From Panorpa germanica (Eukaryota > Arthropoda > Insecta > Mecoptera > Panorpidae): DNA of 64,000 bases. Position numbers and translations under genes: made by a program. The notes beneath the pieces are model-generated. The model was not told where the DNA came from. It did no database searches and saw only the letters and a list, made by a program, of their open reading frames with translations. The stretch spans positions 11,284,001 through 11,348,000 of the forward strand of contig OY783212.1 of the NCBI GenBank assembly GCA_963678705.1, read 5' to 3'. How positions within the stretch are numbered: the first letter of the stretch is position 1; each line of letters begins with the position of its first letter. This document shows, one piece after another, positions 45,701 through 56,125 of the stretch.

Positions 45701-48282
45701 AAATACAGGAACTTAAATGCAATATACGTCAAGAATTTAGTAATGAGTATCTCCATGATACTAACAAAGTTTAATTATAAAGAGGAAATAATTTTGTTTT
45801 CATTGTTAATACTTTTAAGCCATTTGAAATGTTTACATTTCAGCTAATAAATTTATTTAATAAACAATAAATTTTAACGGACACTGCTTCTATTATTTTT
45901 TTAAATAAAAACAAAAACATACATAAACTTTAATAGTTGTTCATTTCATAGCTGTGAGCAACGTTTTATAGTTCATATATTCAATATTTCGTATATACGT
46001 TTAAAAATAACTTTTATTTAACAATGATGTAATTACGATTGCAATGACATTTTGGGAATGGTATATGTAACAAAATCGATAAAGTAAAATTGTAGCAAAA
46101 AGTTTAACAATCTCTGAAGTAAATCTTCCAAGAAAGGCCTTAATTGTTATCAGGTCTTATCTCTTTCATAGTCCCATATACTACAAACCTACTCGCACCC
46201 CCCTGCCCCCTGCCTCCTTTTGTATGTGTCGTGTTTGCTGTGCGTGCACTGAAACCGAAACAAGACTTATTTAATCCATCAGAAGTAGATTAAATACTGA
46301 TTTAATCCACCTAAGCCAGAAAAATCAAATGGCTTAAAGAAGAAAAATAAAAAGAAATAATACTAAAGATTATTTAACCATTATCTTTCTTTATTTTTAA
46401 TTAAATTAAGAATACCGGAAATCTTAGATGATACTAGGAAAATGGAAATTTATTAAAAAATATCTGTCAAGTTAAAAATAAAGTAGAAGCCATTTTAGAT
46501 AGGTCTTACTAATGAGAAAGTAAATATAAAATCAATATTTAATTAAGGACATATTGATCTGATAATATGTGTCATTCTCACGGAGCTATATTTCCGCTAA
46601 GGTGTGTAAATGTGTGTTGCAAGTGTATTTGTGGTTGTGGTTAAGGACGAGGATGAGCAGAATTGTGTTAAATCAGTGAAGTTAAGATTCATTGATTGAA
46701 TTTCATATGAACGACTGTGAGAAACTGAACTATAAATAAACGCTTTCATGATAAAAAAAACATACGCAAATACGATGTCAAAGTGACTCCAAAATGCTTG
46801 CTGGGAAGCGAAGTGTAAAGCGTATGCAACTAAGTTCGGTTTCAGATTACCTATTTGACGTCTAACTGCTTTCTGAATTCGTATAAATGCTGACAATGCT
46901 GACAGTAACTCATTTATATTCGTAAGCATACAGATACCATCAGTCCTTGCTTATCTTTCATTAAAAAATCCATTGCTTTCAGCGCTAAACAGTGGACACG
47001 TCGTTTAAGTCGAGTTTTGATTTGGTTTGGATGTTAGGATAAATGACGTTCATGAATTTGATGCTAGGATTAAGGTTCAAGGGTTCTCTAATTCAAATAC
47101 CATAATCAAGTAAAGCTGTTGAGTGTTTAACGCCTCTTCTTTCACATAAAAACTGACTAAGAGGCATATAAAAATATTTGCTATAACCATCAGCAACGAG
47201 CTCCCAACTCTTGACATTTAAAAAACAAATTTAAACAAAATCGTGTATTTTTTACTTTCGAATTCTTGATTTTACTGCAATGTGCTTCACTTTACTGCAT
47301 TGCATAATTGTTACGAATTAAAAATAGCCGATAGAGATAAATTTCATTCTCATTTACAAAATTGAAGCACTAAAACAAACAAACCGTGTTAGCATGAACA
47401 AACAGTTGGATGTGTAAAACCAATAAAGCGAATTTTGTTAAAACCGATTGATCCACTGAACTTTTAGAGCCGATGCTATACCAGTTACTAACAGAACAAT
47501 ACCTAGAGCAAGTAACGCAGTTTACTTGTTAAATGAATATTTACAAAACTATAAAGTGACTAATATTTTTTTTAACAGACATCGTTGAAACATAACCTAA
47601 CAAAACACTGGTCCTGGATTTGCTTTACTTACATTTTACGGTTTACATGTAGCGTAGCACATGATTTCAGTTAATACTCTCTAATCCAACCATAAGCTAT
47701 CAATCAAATGGTAGTCATGACATGTTTGAACTAAACCGAATGTAGATTACCGAGAATATCCGAGCAACACATGTAGGAAATACAATATAATTTCACAATA
47801 TACCTATCTCACTTTTACTAATTTAATAATGTATAAGTTTGTTTCTTTTTTTATATTATTCTCGGTATCTCATTATATTTTATTTAAACTGCGCAAGTAA
47901 AATAGAAATAGAGATCTTGCATGTCACTAATGTTTATTTTAGAATTTGAAGATGAGGAGAAACCTGAAACCACCTTAGAAGGAATCATTAATAATTCATT
48001 TTTAAAATACAGATGTTTACATAAGAATTTAAGAATATGTTTGTTAAGGTTGTCGTCGTTTTAAATTTGAGACGTTCTATGTAGGAAATGTAAGATGATC
48101 CTTGAGCTATTAGATTTAAATTTTCTAATTATTGTTTGACTTCCTCAGTCTAATAAAATCAACTTCTAATCTTTTCATTTCAAACATACGCTTGTTCATG
48201 AAAGTATTTAGCGAATTTGAACTGAATTCAAATGGCCTATACCACGATACAAATACCATGTGCAACACCCGTGCAAAAGGAA
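42782..48282. other. No supported gene; several GC-richer patches
   Basis: About 5.5 kb. 43780-43900 is GC-rich and contains a 25-codon minus-strand frame (MMASAATLSYSAIQQC...). 44453-44722 holds an 89-codon unrecognised plus frame. 45213-45405 is open without ATG (ending AVEKIVQVIC). 46190-46225 is C-rich. 46929-46597 on the minus strand has an unrecognised 110-codon frame (VRRQIGNLKPNLVAYALHFA inside). None can be assigned. Any could be a host exon or an old repeat. Confidence 0.35.
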
Positions 48283-48287
48283 GGTGG

Positions 48288-48616
48288 TGTTCAGTACAAA
48301 ATTAGCACAGAACATAAAATGTGTCTCTGTTGACATTCTAGTTTAATATTGTATTGTTGTCTCTGGTAGAAATCTTACTCAGGGCAACACAGCGACGTGT
48401 TGGGCAACACAACGACGACTGCTGTGCACGCTACAGCCGTATGGCATTCGAGTCACTCGTGTTTTGGCTTTTGCACTGTCGTAGCATGAGTCGCAACCAT
48501 TTTATATTACAAGAATTTGTGGTTAAATTTATATTAAAAAGTGTAAAATTATTTTATCATTAAACAATTGAATAATTATTCAATCTACAAATACTCGCAT
48601 GGTTTTATTTCGTACA
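48288..48616 (+). repeat. BEL 5' LTR
   Basis: 329 bp starting TGTTCAGTACAAAATTAGC and ending TTTATTTCGTACA (TG...CA). It includes an internal near-duplication (GGGCAACACAGCGACG and GGGCAACACAACGACG). TATA-like sequence TTTATATT is at 48501. Confidence 0.95.
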
Positions 48617-49066
48617 TGCGAAGCTGGTCCTTCGATGCCTTACAAAGCCGATCCTTCGAGTTTATTAACCGCGTGTGTTTTACATTGTGTTTTTGGCGTT
48701 TTTTTACATTTGCCCCTTGGTGATTGCCATTGAATGGGTAATTGGGACGCTCTATTTTGGCGGATTCACGGAGGATTTGGATTTTACAACTACATTTCAA
48801 GAAGGTTTTAATTCGTAAATGCGAAGCTGGTCCTTCGAGAATTAAAACAAATTTGGTCTTACAAACCATTATTAACCGCGTGTGAATTCGTGGTGTTTTG
48901 AGGTTACATCTGTGTAGTAATCGGCACATGTGCAAGCTATTTCTTTACATTTACCCTATGGCGGCCTGGCAAGTCATCAATTGACATTGATTGGGTAATG
49001 TAACGCTTGATTTAAGCGGATTCACATATATTTTGGATACTACATGTTCACATTTCAAGAAAAATT
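48617..49066 (+). repeat. BEL leader, tandem duplication with two primer-binding sites
   Basis: Two diverged units of about 200-240 bp, starting at 48617 and 48820. Each opens with TGCGAAGCTGGTCCTTCGA. They share, in order, TTACAAA, ATTAACCGCGTGTG, TTTACATTT.CCC, ATTG(A)ATGGGTAAT-like, GCGGATTCAC, TTGGAT and ACATTTCAAGAA. TGGTCCTTCGA (48625-48635 and 48828-48838) is complementary to the 3' end of tRNA-Tyr (TCGAAGGACCA, from memory). Each unit therefore carries a candidate primer-binding site of only 11-12 matching bases. The first begins 8 nt after the LTR. Confidence 0.7.
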
Positions 49067-49271
49067 GTTCAAGAAATTTATTATACGGAAAGGGGTGCAA
49101 GGAACCTAGAAGAGAGTAAAATACTTTTTTACTCATCAAGGTACAATTCTATTATCATTATCTACAAGTACCGATTTATTAAAAAATTGCTAAATTCCTG
49201 GATTAAGCTGGATTAGTTTTCTCATCCACGTTTCATCTAACATACAAGTACGAGTTTATCATCTAAGCAAG

Positions 49272-52200
49272 ATGGAGGGGTTGAAGAGGCTTAAAACGGC
49301 GCGGACGACTGCAAAAGGTTCGATTTCAAGAATGGACAATTATGTCAGCGACGCAAGGGCCCTCGAATCCGGTACGGTAGAGCTGCTGGAGGCGAAGAAA
49401 GAAAAGTTGATGGCTACCTATCACACGTACGAGCTCACGCAATCCAGTATTTTAGAAATTGATGAACAGGATGATGAAGACATCGAGGATGTAGAAGAAA
49501 AATACTTTAATATTTTAGCTAAGTTAAATGCCAGCATCACCAAGTTAAAAGAAGTTAATAGGCCTACTTGTCCTAGCTTAGTGGCATCCAAGCTTCCAGC
49601 GGTGGAAATTCCAACCTTCGATGGCAAGGATATAACCAGGTTTAGGCCCTTTTATGAGCTCTTCCAAGCAGTTGTTCACAATAATGCATCACTGTCCGAT
49701 GTACAGAGACTTTTTTATTTAAGAAAGTATCTCCTTGACGAGGCTCTCTCAATAATTATAAATTTGCCGCTTGTGAACAGCTCATATAAAGAGGCTCTTG
49801 ATTTATTGTTAGCGCGGTATGATAATAAGGCGCGATTAATTACTAATCATATAAATATATTACTTGATATTCCAAACATGCAGAAGGGTACTGCAATGGC
49901 TATAAGGGCTTTTTTATGTCAAGTAAAACAGCAATTACAAGCGTTAAAAAATCTTGATGAGCCTGTAGACAAATGGGATATGATTCTAATCTCAATATTA
50001 TGTAGAAAGCTAGATTTATTAACTAGTCGCAATTTCCATATGGAAAGAAATGTAGACAAACTGCCTACTATGGCAGAATTTATATCATTTTTAGAAAAAC
50101 GTGCGATTGCACTTGAGGATAGCTCACCATATAAAAGTATGTCAAATGACAAAAATTATAAAGAGTATTCGTACTCGAGAGTTTCCAATGTCACTACTCG
50201 CTACAATTTAGCATGTAGATATTGTAATATGGACCATCCCATTTTTAGATGTCCAAAATTTAAAATGGCTCCTTTAGAGTCGCGTAATTCATTTGTTCAA
50301 GAACATAAATTATGTTCGCTATGTTTAAAAGCCCATAGTGGCAGGTGCTCCCTTGAGAATAATTATAAATGTCATAAATGTAAAGGCATGCATAGCAAAT
50401 TGTTATGTGATAAAACAGATGCTGGTTCGCTGGCTGGCAAGACAACTGAATCTCCAGTTGTAATGTGCTGTAGCAATGATAGCTTGGGGGGTACCATATT
50501 GCTGCCTACTATGAAGGTAAAAATTGTTGACAATTTTGGTCGCGAGTTTCTAGTTCGTGCATTGCTCGATAGCGGTAGTCAAGCATCATTAGTGACTGCT
50601 GAACTCTTAAAAGAATTGCGTTTACGCACAAACACTCATCCTAGTAAAATAATTGGCATAGGCAATAAAGCCACAAAATTATATCACTCAGCAATTATAA
50701 ACATACAGTCTAATTACGACAGAAATATTAATCACAAAGTGAATTGTCATGTAGTTGAATCTATCACTACGCATTTGCCTCAAATTTTTATTGACACATC
50801 CAAAGTTATTTTTCCCAAAAATATTAAGCTAGCTGATGAGCAGTATAATGTACCCTCGAAAATATCATTGCTATTGGGTGCGGATGTATATTTTGCCATT
50901 CTATTAGGTGGCTGTATTAAATTAAATAATGGCTCAGTTTTACAGAACACTACATTTGGATATGTAGTTGCAGGTAAACTGCATAATCAATTTAATTATA
51001 ATGTTATTAATGAGCCAAAAATGTTTCAAAATCAAAATAATTATTCAAGTAATATTATAGTATCTAATTTTGCCATTTCTGACCATACAACCCTTGAGAA
51101 TGTTATGGGGCAATTTTGGATGACTGAGAAGGTCCCAGAAAAGACAGACAAGTTTACTGAGGAATATTTAAAGGCTGAACATATTTTTAAAAATTCAGTA
51201 CTACTTGAAAATAATACTTTTACTGTAGATTTGCCATTAGTCAGCCCAGTAAATGAACTAGAATTGGGGGATTCTTTCTCAGTCGCCCTGCAAAGATTCT
51301 GTGTGTTAGAAAATAGATTTAAACGAAATCCTTCACTATTGAAGGTGTATAAAAAATTCATTGATCAGTATATAGAGATGGGACATGCCAGGGAAATAGA
51401 CATAAATTCTTATGATGTTTATAATACTCCTAATTATTTTTTAGCGCATCATGCAGTTACAAACGATGATAGCAAAACTACTAAATTGCGTGTGGTCTTT
51501 GATGGAAGCATGCGTTCTAAAAATAAGATTTCTCTCAACGATGTTATGCTGAATGGTCCTGTGGTTCAAGGCGAGCTCTTCGATATTCTCCTACTGTTTA
51601 GAACTTATGTGTACACAATTGTCTGTGACATAGAAAAAATGTTCCGCTGTATTCTCACAAATGACAACGTAAAAACAAAATTAATTTGTGCCAAGTCTCG
51701 TGTGGCTCCACTAGGTAAGGTACTTACAATACCCCAACTAGAGCTAAATAGTGCAGTTTTGTTGGCACAACTTGCGGTTAGAGTTAGTAATTTACTCAAA
51801 ACTAGATTGGAACATAGACTTTTCCTTTATTGTGATTCCAAAATAGTCCTTGCTTGGATTCAAGCGGACAAATTAAAAACCAATATCTATGTTAATAACA
51901 GAGTAAAGAAAATAACAGAGCTCACAGATAAATTCTCTTGGTACTATGTAAAATCAGCTGATAACCCAGCTGATATAATTTCTCGTGGTATAGAACCACA
52001 ACACTTAAAAAATCAAAATCTTTGGTGGAACGGTCCCCAGTATCTATCCAATTCTCATTTTAAACATGATCATTATTTTGATTTAAATACAGTACTTCTA
52101 TCAGACGATGAAGATAAAAACTGTAATGTTTGTAACATTGAAGTCGAACAAGCACCGTTAATGCTAGACTTGTTTAAAAAATTCTCCAATATCAATAAGC

Positions 52201-53672
52201 TACAGCGTGTATTAGCTTATGTGTATAGATTCTTTAATAATTGTAAAAAGGCAGTACACAGTTCAATTTGTTCTTATCTTACTATTTCTAAAAATAATAT
52301 TTGTGGACATTTATCTCCACAAGAACTTCATAATTCTTTATTAATTATCATTCGCTCAGTTCAAAGGCAAATATTTTTTAAAGAAATAAAATGTCTCTTA
52401 GGTGGTATCATTATCAAGACCGGTATAGGTAATCTCCACCCTTTCATAGACAGCACTGGTTTAATTCGTGTTGGTGGCAGATTGCAAAATGCAGGCATTG
52501 CAAAAGATAAAATGCACCCAGTCATACTGCCAAAGGACAACAATATCACTTCTATCATAATCAAAAATGAGCACTTACGTTTGCTCCATGCTGGTGCTAG
52601 ATTAGTACTCAGCTCCTTGTCTCAAAAGTTCTGGATTATCAATGGCATACGGGAGGTCAAAAAGGTACTATACAAATGTGTTATATGTTCACGATTGAAG
52701 GCTGAATCTGCTAAACAATTGATGGGTTCTTTGCCAGCTGACAGAGTTACAGCTACAAGACCATTTCAGCATGTAGGTGTAGATTTTTGTGGACCTTTTA
52801 ACATAAAGATAGCTCGCATACGTAAACCATTGATTACAAAAGGTTACATTTCATTGTTTGTTTGCTTTTCTACAAAGGCCATACACATGGAAGTGGTTTC
52901 TGATTTAAGAACTGAAACATTCTTGGCATGTCTCAATCGTTTTATTTCTAGACGAGGCATGCCTACTAAAATTTATTGTGACAATGCTAAAACATTCAAG
53001 GGTGCTGCTAATGAATTAAAAGAGTTGTATAATTTACAGACTAATAAGTCTCATAGAAATAATGTTATAAGTTTTTGTAATAATCTATATATAAAATTTA
53101 TGTTTATACCCAGTTATGCTCCTGAATTTGGTGGTATATGGGAAGCAGGGGTCAAAAGTGTGAAGCACCACCTTAAGAGAGTAGTTGGTAATTTGGCCTT
53201 AACTTATGAAGAATTAAATTCAGTTGTCATACAGATTGAAGGTGTGCTAAACTCAAGACCACTGCTTCCACTAAGCCCAAATGAATATAAGTATTTGACT
53301 CCAGCACATTTTCTAATTGGCACTGCTCTGATTGAATACCCTGAAGTTAATTTAACAGAGGTACCAGTCAATCGTCTTAAGTTTTGGAATATTGTTAAAA
53401 AACTAAAACAAGACTTTTGGCAAGCTTGGTCTAAGGATTATCTCACACAGCTTCAGAGCCGTCCCAAGTGGAAATATGCTAATGAGAACCTGAAAGAAGG
53501 TGATTTAGTTATTGTAAAGAATCTAAACTCACCCCCATTAAAGTGGCCAATGGCCAGAATCACAAAGGTCTTTTTTGGTAAAGATGGAAAGGTGAGAGTG
53601 GCGGAAATAAAAATTGGTGATAAGATCTACAACAGACCCATCACAAAATTGTGTAGATTACCACTGAATTGA
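49272..53672 (+). CDS. BEL/Pao Gag-Pol polyprotein, RT palm missing
   Basis: 1,466 residues. Residues 1-110 are an acidic N-terminus and 111-280 a Gag region typical of BEL (VEIPTFDGKDITRF...). Cys/His knuckles lie at about 315-328 (CRYCNMDHPIFRC) and 347-380. The retropepsin active site LLDSGSQ has D433. The RT fingers region occupies 737-803 (KLRVVFDGS ... TIVCDIEKMFRCIL). The text then passes directly to LICAKSRVAPLGK at 804, a segment that normally lies several hundred residues later. Next come an RNase H-like region (LFLYCDSKIVLAW ... NPADIISRG), an H2C2 zinc region near 1100-1135, integrase catalytic D1171, D1237 and E1291, and the usual BEL C-terminal domain (KWPMARITKV). The deletion keeps the frame. 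Capsid, protease and integrase look functional; DNA synthesis would need another enzyme. Confidence 0.93.
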   Translation: MEGLKRLKTARTTAKGSISRMDNYVSDARALESGTVELLEAKKEKLMATYHTYELTQSSILEIDEQDDEDIEDVEEKYFNILAKLNASITKLKEVNRPTCPSLVASKLPAVEIPTFDGKDITRFRPFYELFQAVVHNNASLSDVQRLFYLRKYLLDEALSIIINLPLVNSSYKEALDLLLARYDNKARLITNHINILLDIPNMQKGTAMAIRAFLCQVKQQLQALKNLDEPVDKWDMILISILCRKLDLLTSRNFHMERNVDKLPTMAEFISFLEKRAIALEDSSPYKSMSNDKNYKEYSYSRVSNVTTRYNLACRYCNMDHPIFRCPKFKMAPLESRNSFVQEHKLCSLCLKAHSGRCSLENNYKCHKCKGMHSKLLCDKTDAGSLAGKTTESPVVMCCSNDSLGGTILLPTMKVKIVDNFGREFLVRALLDSGSQASLVTAELLKELRLRTNTHPSKIIGIGNKATKLYHSAIINIQSNYDRNINHKVNCHVVESITTHLPQIFIDTSKVIFPKNIKLADEQYNVPSKISLLLGADVYFAILLGGCIKLNNGSVLQNTTFGYVVAGKLHNQFNYNVINEPKMFQNQNNYSSNIIVSNFAISDHTTLENVMGQFWMTEKVPEKTDKFTEEYLKAEHIFKNSVLLENNTFTVDLPLVSPVNELELGDSFSVALQRFCVLENRFKRNPSLLKVYKKFIDQYIEMGHAREIDINSYDVYNTPNYFLAHHAVTNDDSKTTKLRVVFDGSMRSKNKISLNDVMLNGPVVQGELFDILLLFRTYVYTIVCDIEKMFRCILTNDNVKTKLICAKSRVAPLGKVLTIPQLELNSAVLLAQLAVRVSNLLKTRLEHRLFLYCDSKIVLAWIQADKLKTNIYVNNRVKKITELTDKFSWYYVKSADNPADIISRGIEPQHLKNQNLWWNGPQYLSNSHFKHDHYFDLNTVLLSDDEDKNCNVCNIEVEQAPLMLDLFKKFSNINKLQRVLAYVYRFFNNCKKAVHSSICSYLTISKNNICGHLSPQELHNSLLIIIRSVQRQIFFKEIKCLLGGIIIKTGIGNLHPFIDSTGLIRVGGRLQNAGIAKDKMHPVILPKDNNITSIIIKNEHLRLLHAGARLVLSSLSQKFWIINGIREVKKVLYKCVICSRLKAESAKQLMGSLPADRVTATRPFQHVGVDFCGPFNIKIARIRKPLITKGYISLFVCFSTKAIHMEVVSDLRTETFLACLNRFISRRGMPTKIYCDNAKTFKGAANELKELYNLQTNKSHRNNVISFCNNLYIKFMFIPSYAPEFGGIWEAGVKSVKHHLKRVVGNLALTYEELNSVVIQIEGVLNSRPLLPLSPNEYKYLTPAHFLIGTALIEYPEVNLTEVPVNRLKFWNIVKKLKQDFWQAWSKDYLTQLQSRPKWKYANENLKEGDLVIVKNLNSPPLKWPMARITKVFFGKDGKVRVAEIKIGDKIYNRPITKLCRLPLN

Positions 53673-53903
53673 TTGTTGTGTACATTATGCAATTGATAAT
53701 GTATGCTAAAATGTTAATTACGTTTTCTGTTATCTTTAGAATAATTGTTATTTTGTTTTATTTTATATTATTCTCATACAATTATGTAGACTATCATAGA
53801 TTTAAGAAGTTTGTAAATTTATGTAGCTCTATGTATTAATGTATTTTTATATATATTTTAAGTTGGTTGTGGGATCAGCTACGTTCTGCTGGCTGGTAAT
53901 TTA

Positions 53904-54232
53904 TGTTCAGTACAAAATTAGCACAGAACATAAAATGTGTCTCTGTTGACATTCTAGTTTAATATTGTATTGTTGTCTCTGGTAGAAATCTTACTCAGGG
54001 CAACACAGCGACGTGTTGGGCAACACAACGACGACTGCTGTGCACGCTACAGCCGTATGGCATTCGAGTCACTCGTGTTTTGGCTTTTGCACTGTCGTAG
54101 CATGAGTCGCAACCATTTTATATTACAAGAATTTGTGGTTAAATTTATATTAAAAAGTGTAAAATTATTTTATCATTAAACAATTGAATAATTATTCAAT
54201 CTACAAATACTCGCATGGTTTTATTTCGTACA
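53904..54232 (+). repeat. BEL 3' LTR
   Basis: 329 bp; I see no difference from the 5' LTR. Followed by GGTGG. Confidence 0.95.
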
Positions 54233-54237
54233 GGTGG

Positions 54238-55067
54238 CACTTTGATCAACAAGTATTAACTAAATTTCATTTTATGATAAAAGTTATACTAATGCGAAAC
54301 AACTCGAATATACTTTACTTAAGAAGTCGGATGTCACAATTAATCGATTTCAATGCGAGAGGATCTTACTTCATTCAAGATCTTTCGCGAATTATTGTTT
54401 TCTTACTTCCGATTTTAAACTTTGCAACGAATAAAACTTTTAAATATATGCATACATTTATTAAACGGATAGTCTTAGTCGACTAAAATTATAAGACAAT
54501 GATCCGGGATATTAAATCTGGCCCATTGAATTTACATTATGAGAACTCCCAAATTGTTGGACGCAATTGTTACCACTTACGATAAACTTCGTCTCAAACA
54601 TCTAGTATAAACGAAGACAATATGTTCTAAGGTGAATGTGGTACAGGACAATAATGCCATTCAATCTAAAGCATACCGATTGTCCAGTTCATCGACACAT
54701 AATCGATTAAATAAATATAATACTCAATAACGATAAAAGCAATATTCGAGTTTCAAGCATTTCGCATTTAGTTGCTTGATATAATTTTACATATAACTGC
54801 ATACTGAACTGAAATTTCGACTTTTCCGAGACTAATGAATTTGAACGATATAGAAAACAAAATTAATTTTACGATTATGTTCATTATACATTATTTGTTA
54901 ACAAATACAAATTTTTGTTACTTTTAACGGACTATACCGCTAAGAAAATGAAGAAAGATATGGAATTCTTTGTAACAAGTTTAGAATAATGCCATCTTAG
55001 CGGGGGCGCAACTGAACTGAACTAAACTATTAATCAACATTTCTATAATTATCATGTCACATGATTA
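54238..55067. other. No gene seen
   Basis: A/T-rich. The open frame at 54184-54486 overlaps the LTR end and is not a gene. Confidence 0.5.
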
Positions 55068-55220
55068 ATGAAGATAAAAGGCAAAGACAAGTCACCACTA
55101 CCTCCAACACTGGCAAAGACACTGGTCGTCCGCAACTGCAATGCAAACAGTACGTACAACGAATGTCTGTCTAAAAGTGTAGGAAATAACCCGACGTCGT
55201 TATTCTTCATCGGCTTTTGA
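55068..55220 (+). other. 50-codon small ORF, unrecognised
   Basis: ATG at 55068 opens 50 codons starting MKIKGKDKSPLPPTLAKTLV and ending TSLFFIGF, in a GC-richer patch than its surroundings. No signal peptide, membrane segment or known motif. It may be a small gene, an exon or chance. Confidence 0.2.
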
Positions 55221-55921
55221 GGCTAAAAATACTTGTACAACACATCACTGACGTTGGAATTGATAATTAATGAAAATTTATTACAAAGTGGTTATTTTCA
55301 AAGAAAATATATTTAATTTTTTTTTTAACTTATTCCGTATTTTCCATCAATTTCAAAATTCATTCCCAATAGCATACAATTTTAACTATAGGGCCAGTAT
55401 CTTATTACTCGTGGTGAGGTATTGAGCTAACAATTATCAATCAGTTAGCATTCAGAGCTAATTGTATATCACGTGGTACATATTACACTTTTAATTTATT
55501 TTCTTATTTCTTAAAAATATTTATAGTTATTTACTTTTGTGGAAAAGAATTTACCTTCTCTGTGATTGGTTCTATGTCATAATTAGATCAATTTAGCACA
55601 TACCTGAAACAAAAAAGAAATAATTTAGAATACTCGTAATTCAATAATAGTCATTTCACAACAATTCGTTGCTCTATTGTTACACTTAACATTTTGTCTG
55701 CGAAACAAAAAAATAAATCTAATGCGAACGAAGGGTACGGCTATACTGATTTCTTTACAGAAGCGAGAGACACTGTCTCATTATTTAATAGCCGCACAAT
55801 ACATACTATTCTCAAATAAATATATTTACATAAATAACAACATTTGAGTACATAATCATAATCATTATAGAGGAGTTACTGTATGGTTTACTGTAATAAA
55901 TAAATGCGTAATAAAAGTCTG

Positions 55922-56125
55922 ATGGTACCATGTCTGGGGGAGTTGAAGAGGGACAGTGTGAGGATGAGAGAGTCGCTTGGGGAACAGGACATTGAAACTG
56001 ACCCTGATGCTGCTAGGCTGCTAGACAGACGATAGAATAAGGTTATGTGAGAAGAAATTGCAGACAGATGACTACCCCTGCAGCAGAGGTTGGAAACATT
56101 ATCCTTGTTTAATATAATGCATTGA
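55922..56125 (+). pseudogene. Decayed coding fragment with three in-frame stops
   Basis: A single plus-strand frame of 67 codons begins at an ATG at 55922. It reads LGELKRDSVRMRESLGEQDI and then DPDAARLLDRR before a TAG at 56033. The same frame continues as NKVM, EEIADR and LPLQQRLETL, interrupted by two TGA codons, to a final TGA at 56123. Each internal stop is one C-to-T change from an Arg or Gln codon, the signature of mutational decay. Charged, Leu-spaced composition suggests an alpha-helical or coiled-coil protein. Source gene not recognised; retrocopy and old transposon are both possible. Confidence 0.35.

Larger units (their letters stand above)
48288..54232 (+). mobile_element. BEL/Pao LTR retrotransposon with RT core deleted
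   Basis: A 5,945-bp insertion bounded by two 329-bp LTRs that I read as identical. A 5-bp target duplication GGTGG lies at 48283-48287 and 54233-54237. It contains a long leader with duplicated primer-binding region, one 1,466-codon gag-pol frame and a 231-bp 3' untranslated part. BEL elements normally encode 1,700-1,900 residues in one frame; this copy lacks about 300, removing the reverse-transcriptase palm with its YxDD motif. Identical LTRs and a perfect duplication show recent insertion. The nucleotides just before the 3' LTR are not clearly polypurine; AAGTTGGTTGTGGGA at 53861-53875 is the best candidate. Confidence 0.95.

Noticed and set aside
46597-46929. 110-codon minus-strand frame
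   Set aside because: No recognisable domain, no promoter, and the Ser/Thr-rich end looks like repeat complement; left as an unassigned patch.
48354-48563. 69-codon frame inside the BEL LTR, present identically at 53970-54179
   Set aside because: It lies within the LTR and is duplicated only because the LTRs are identical; starts with a non-ATG codon.
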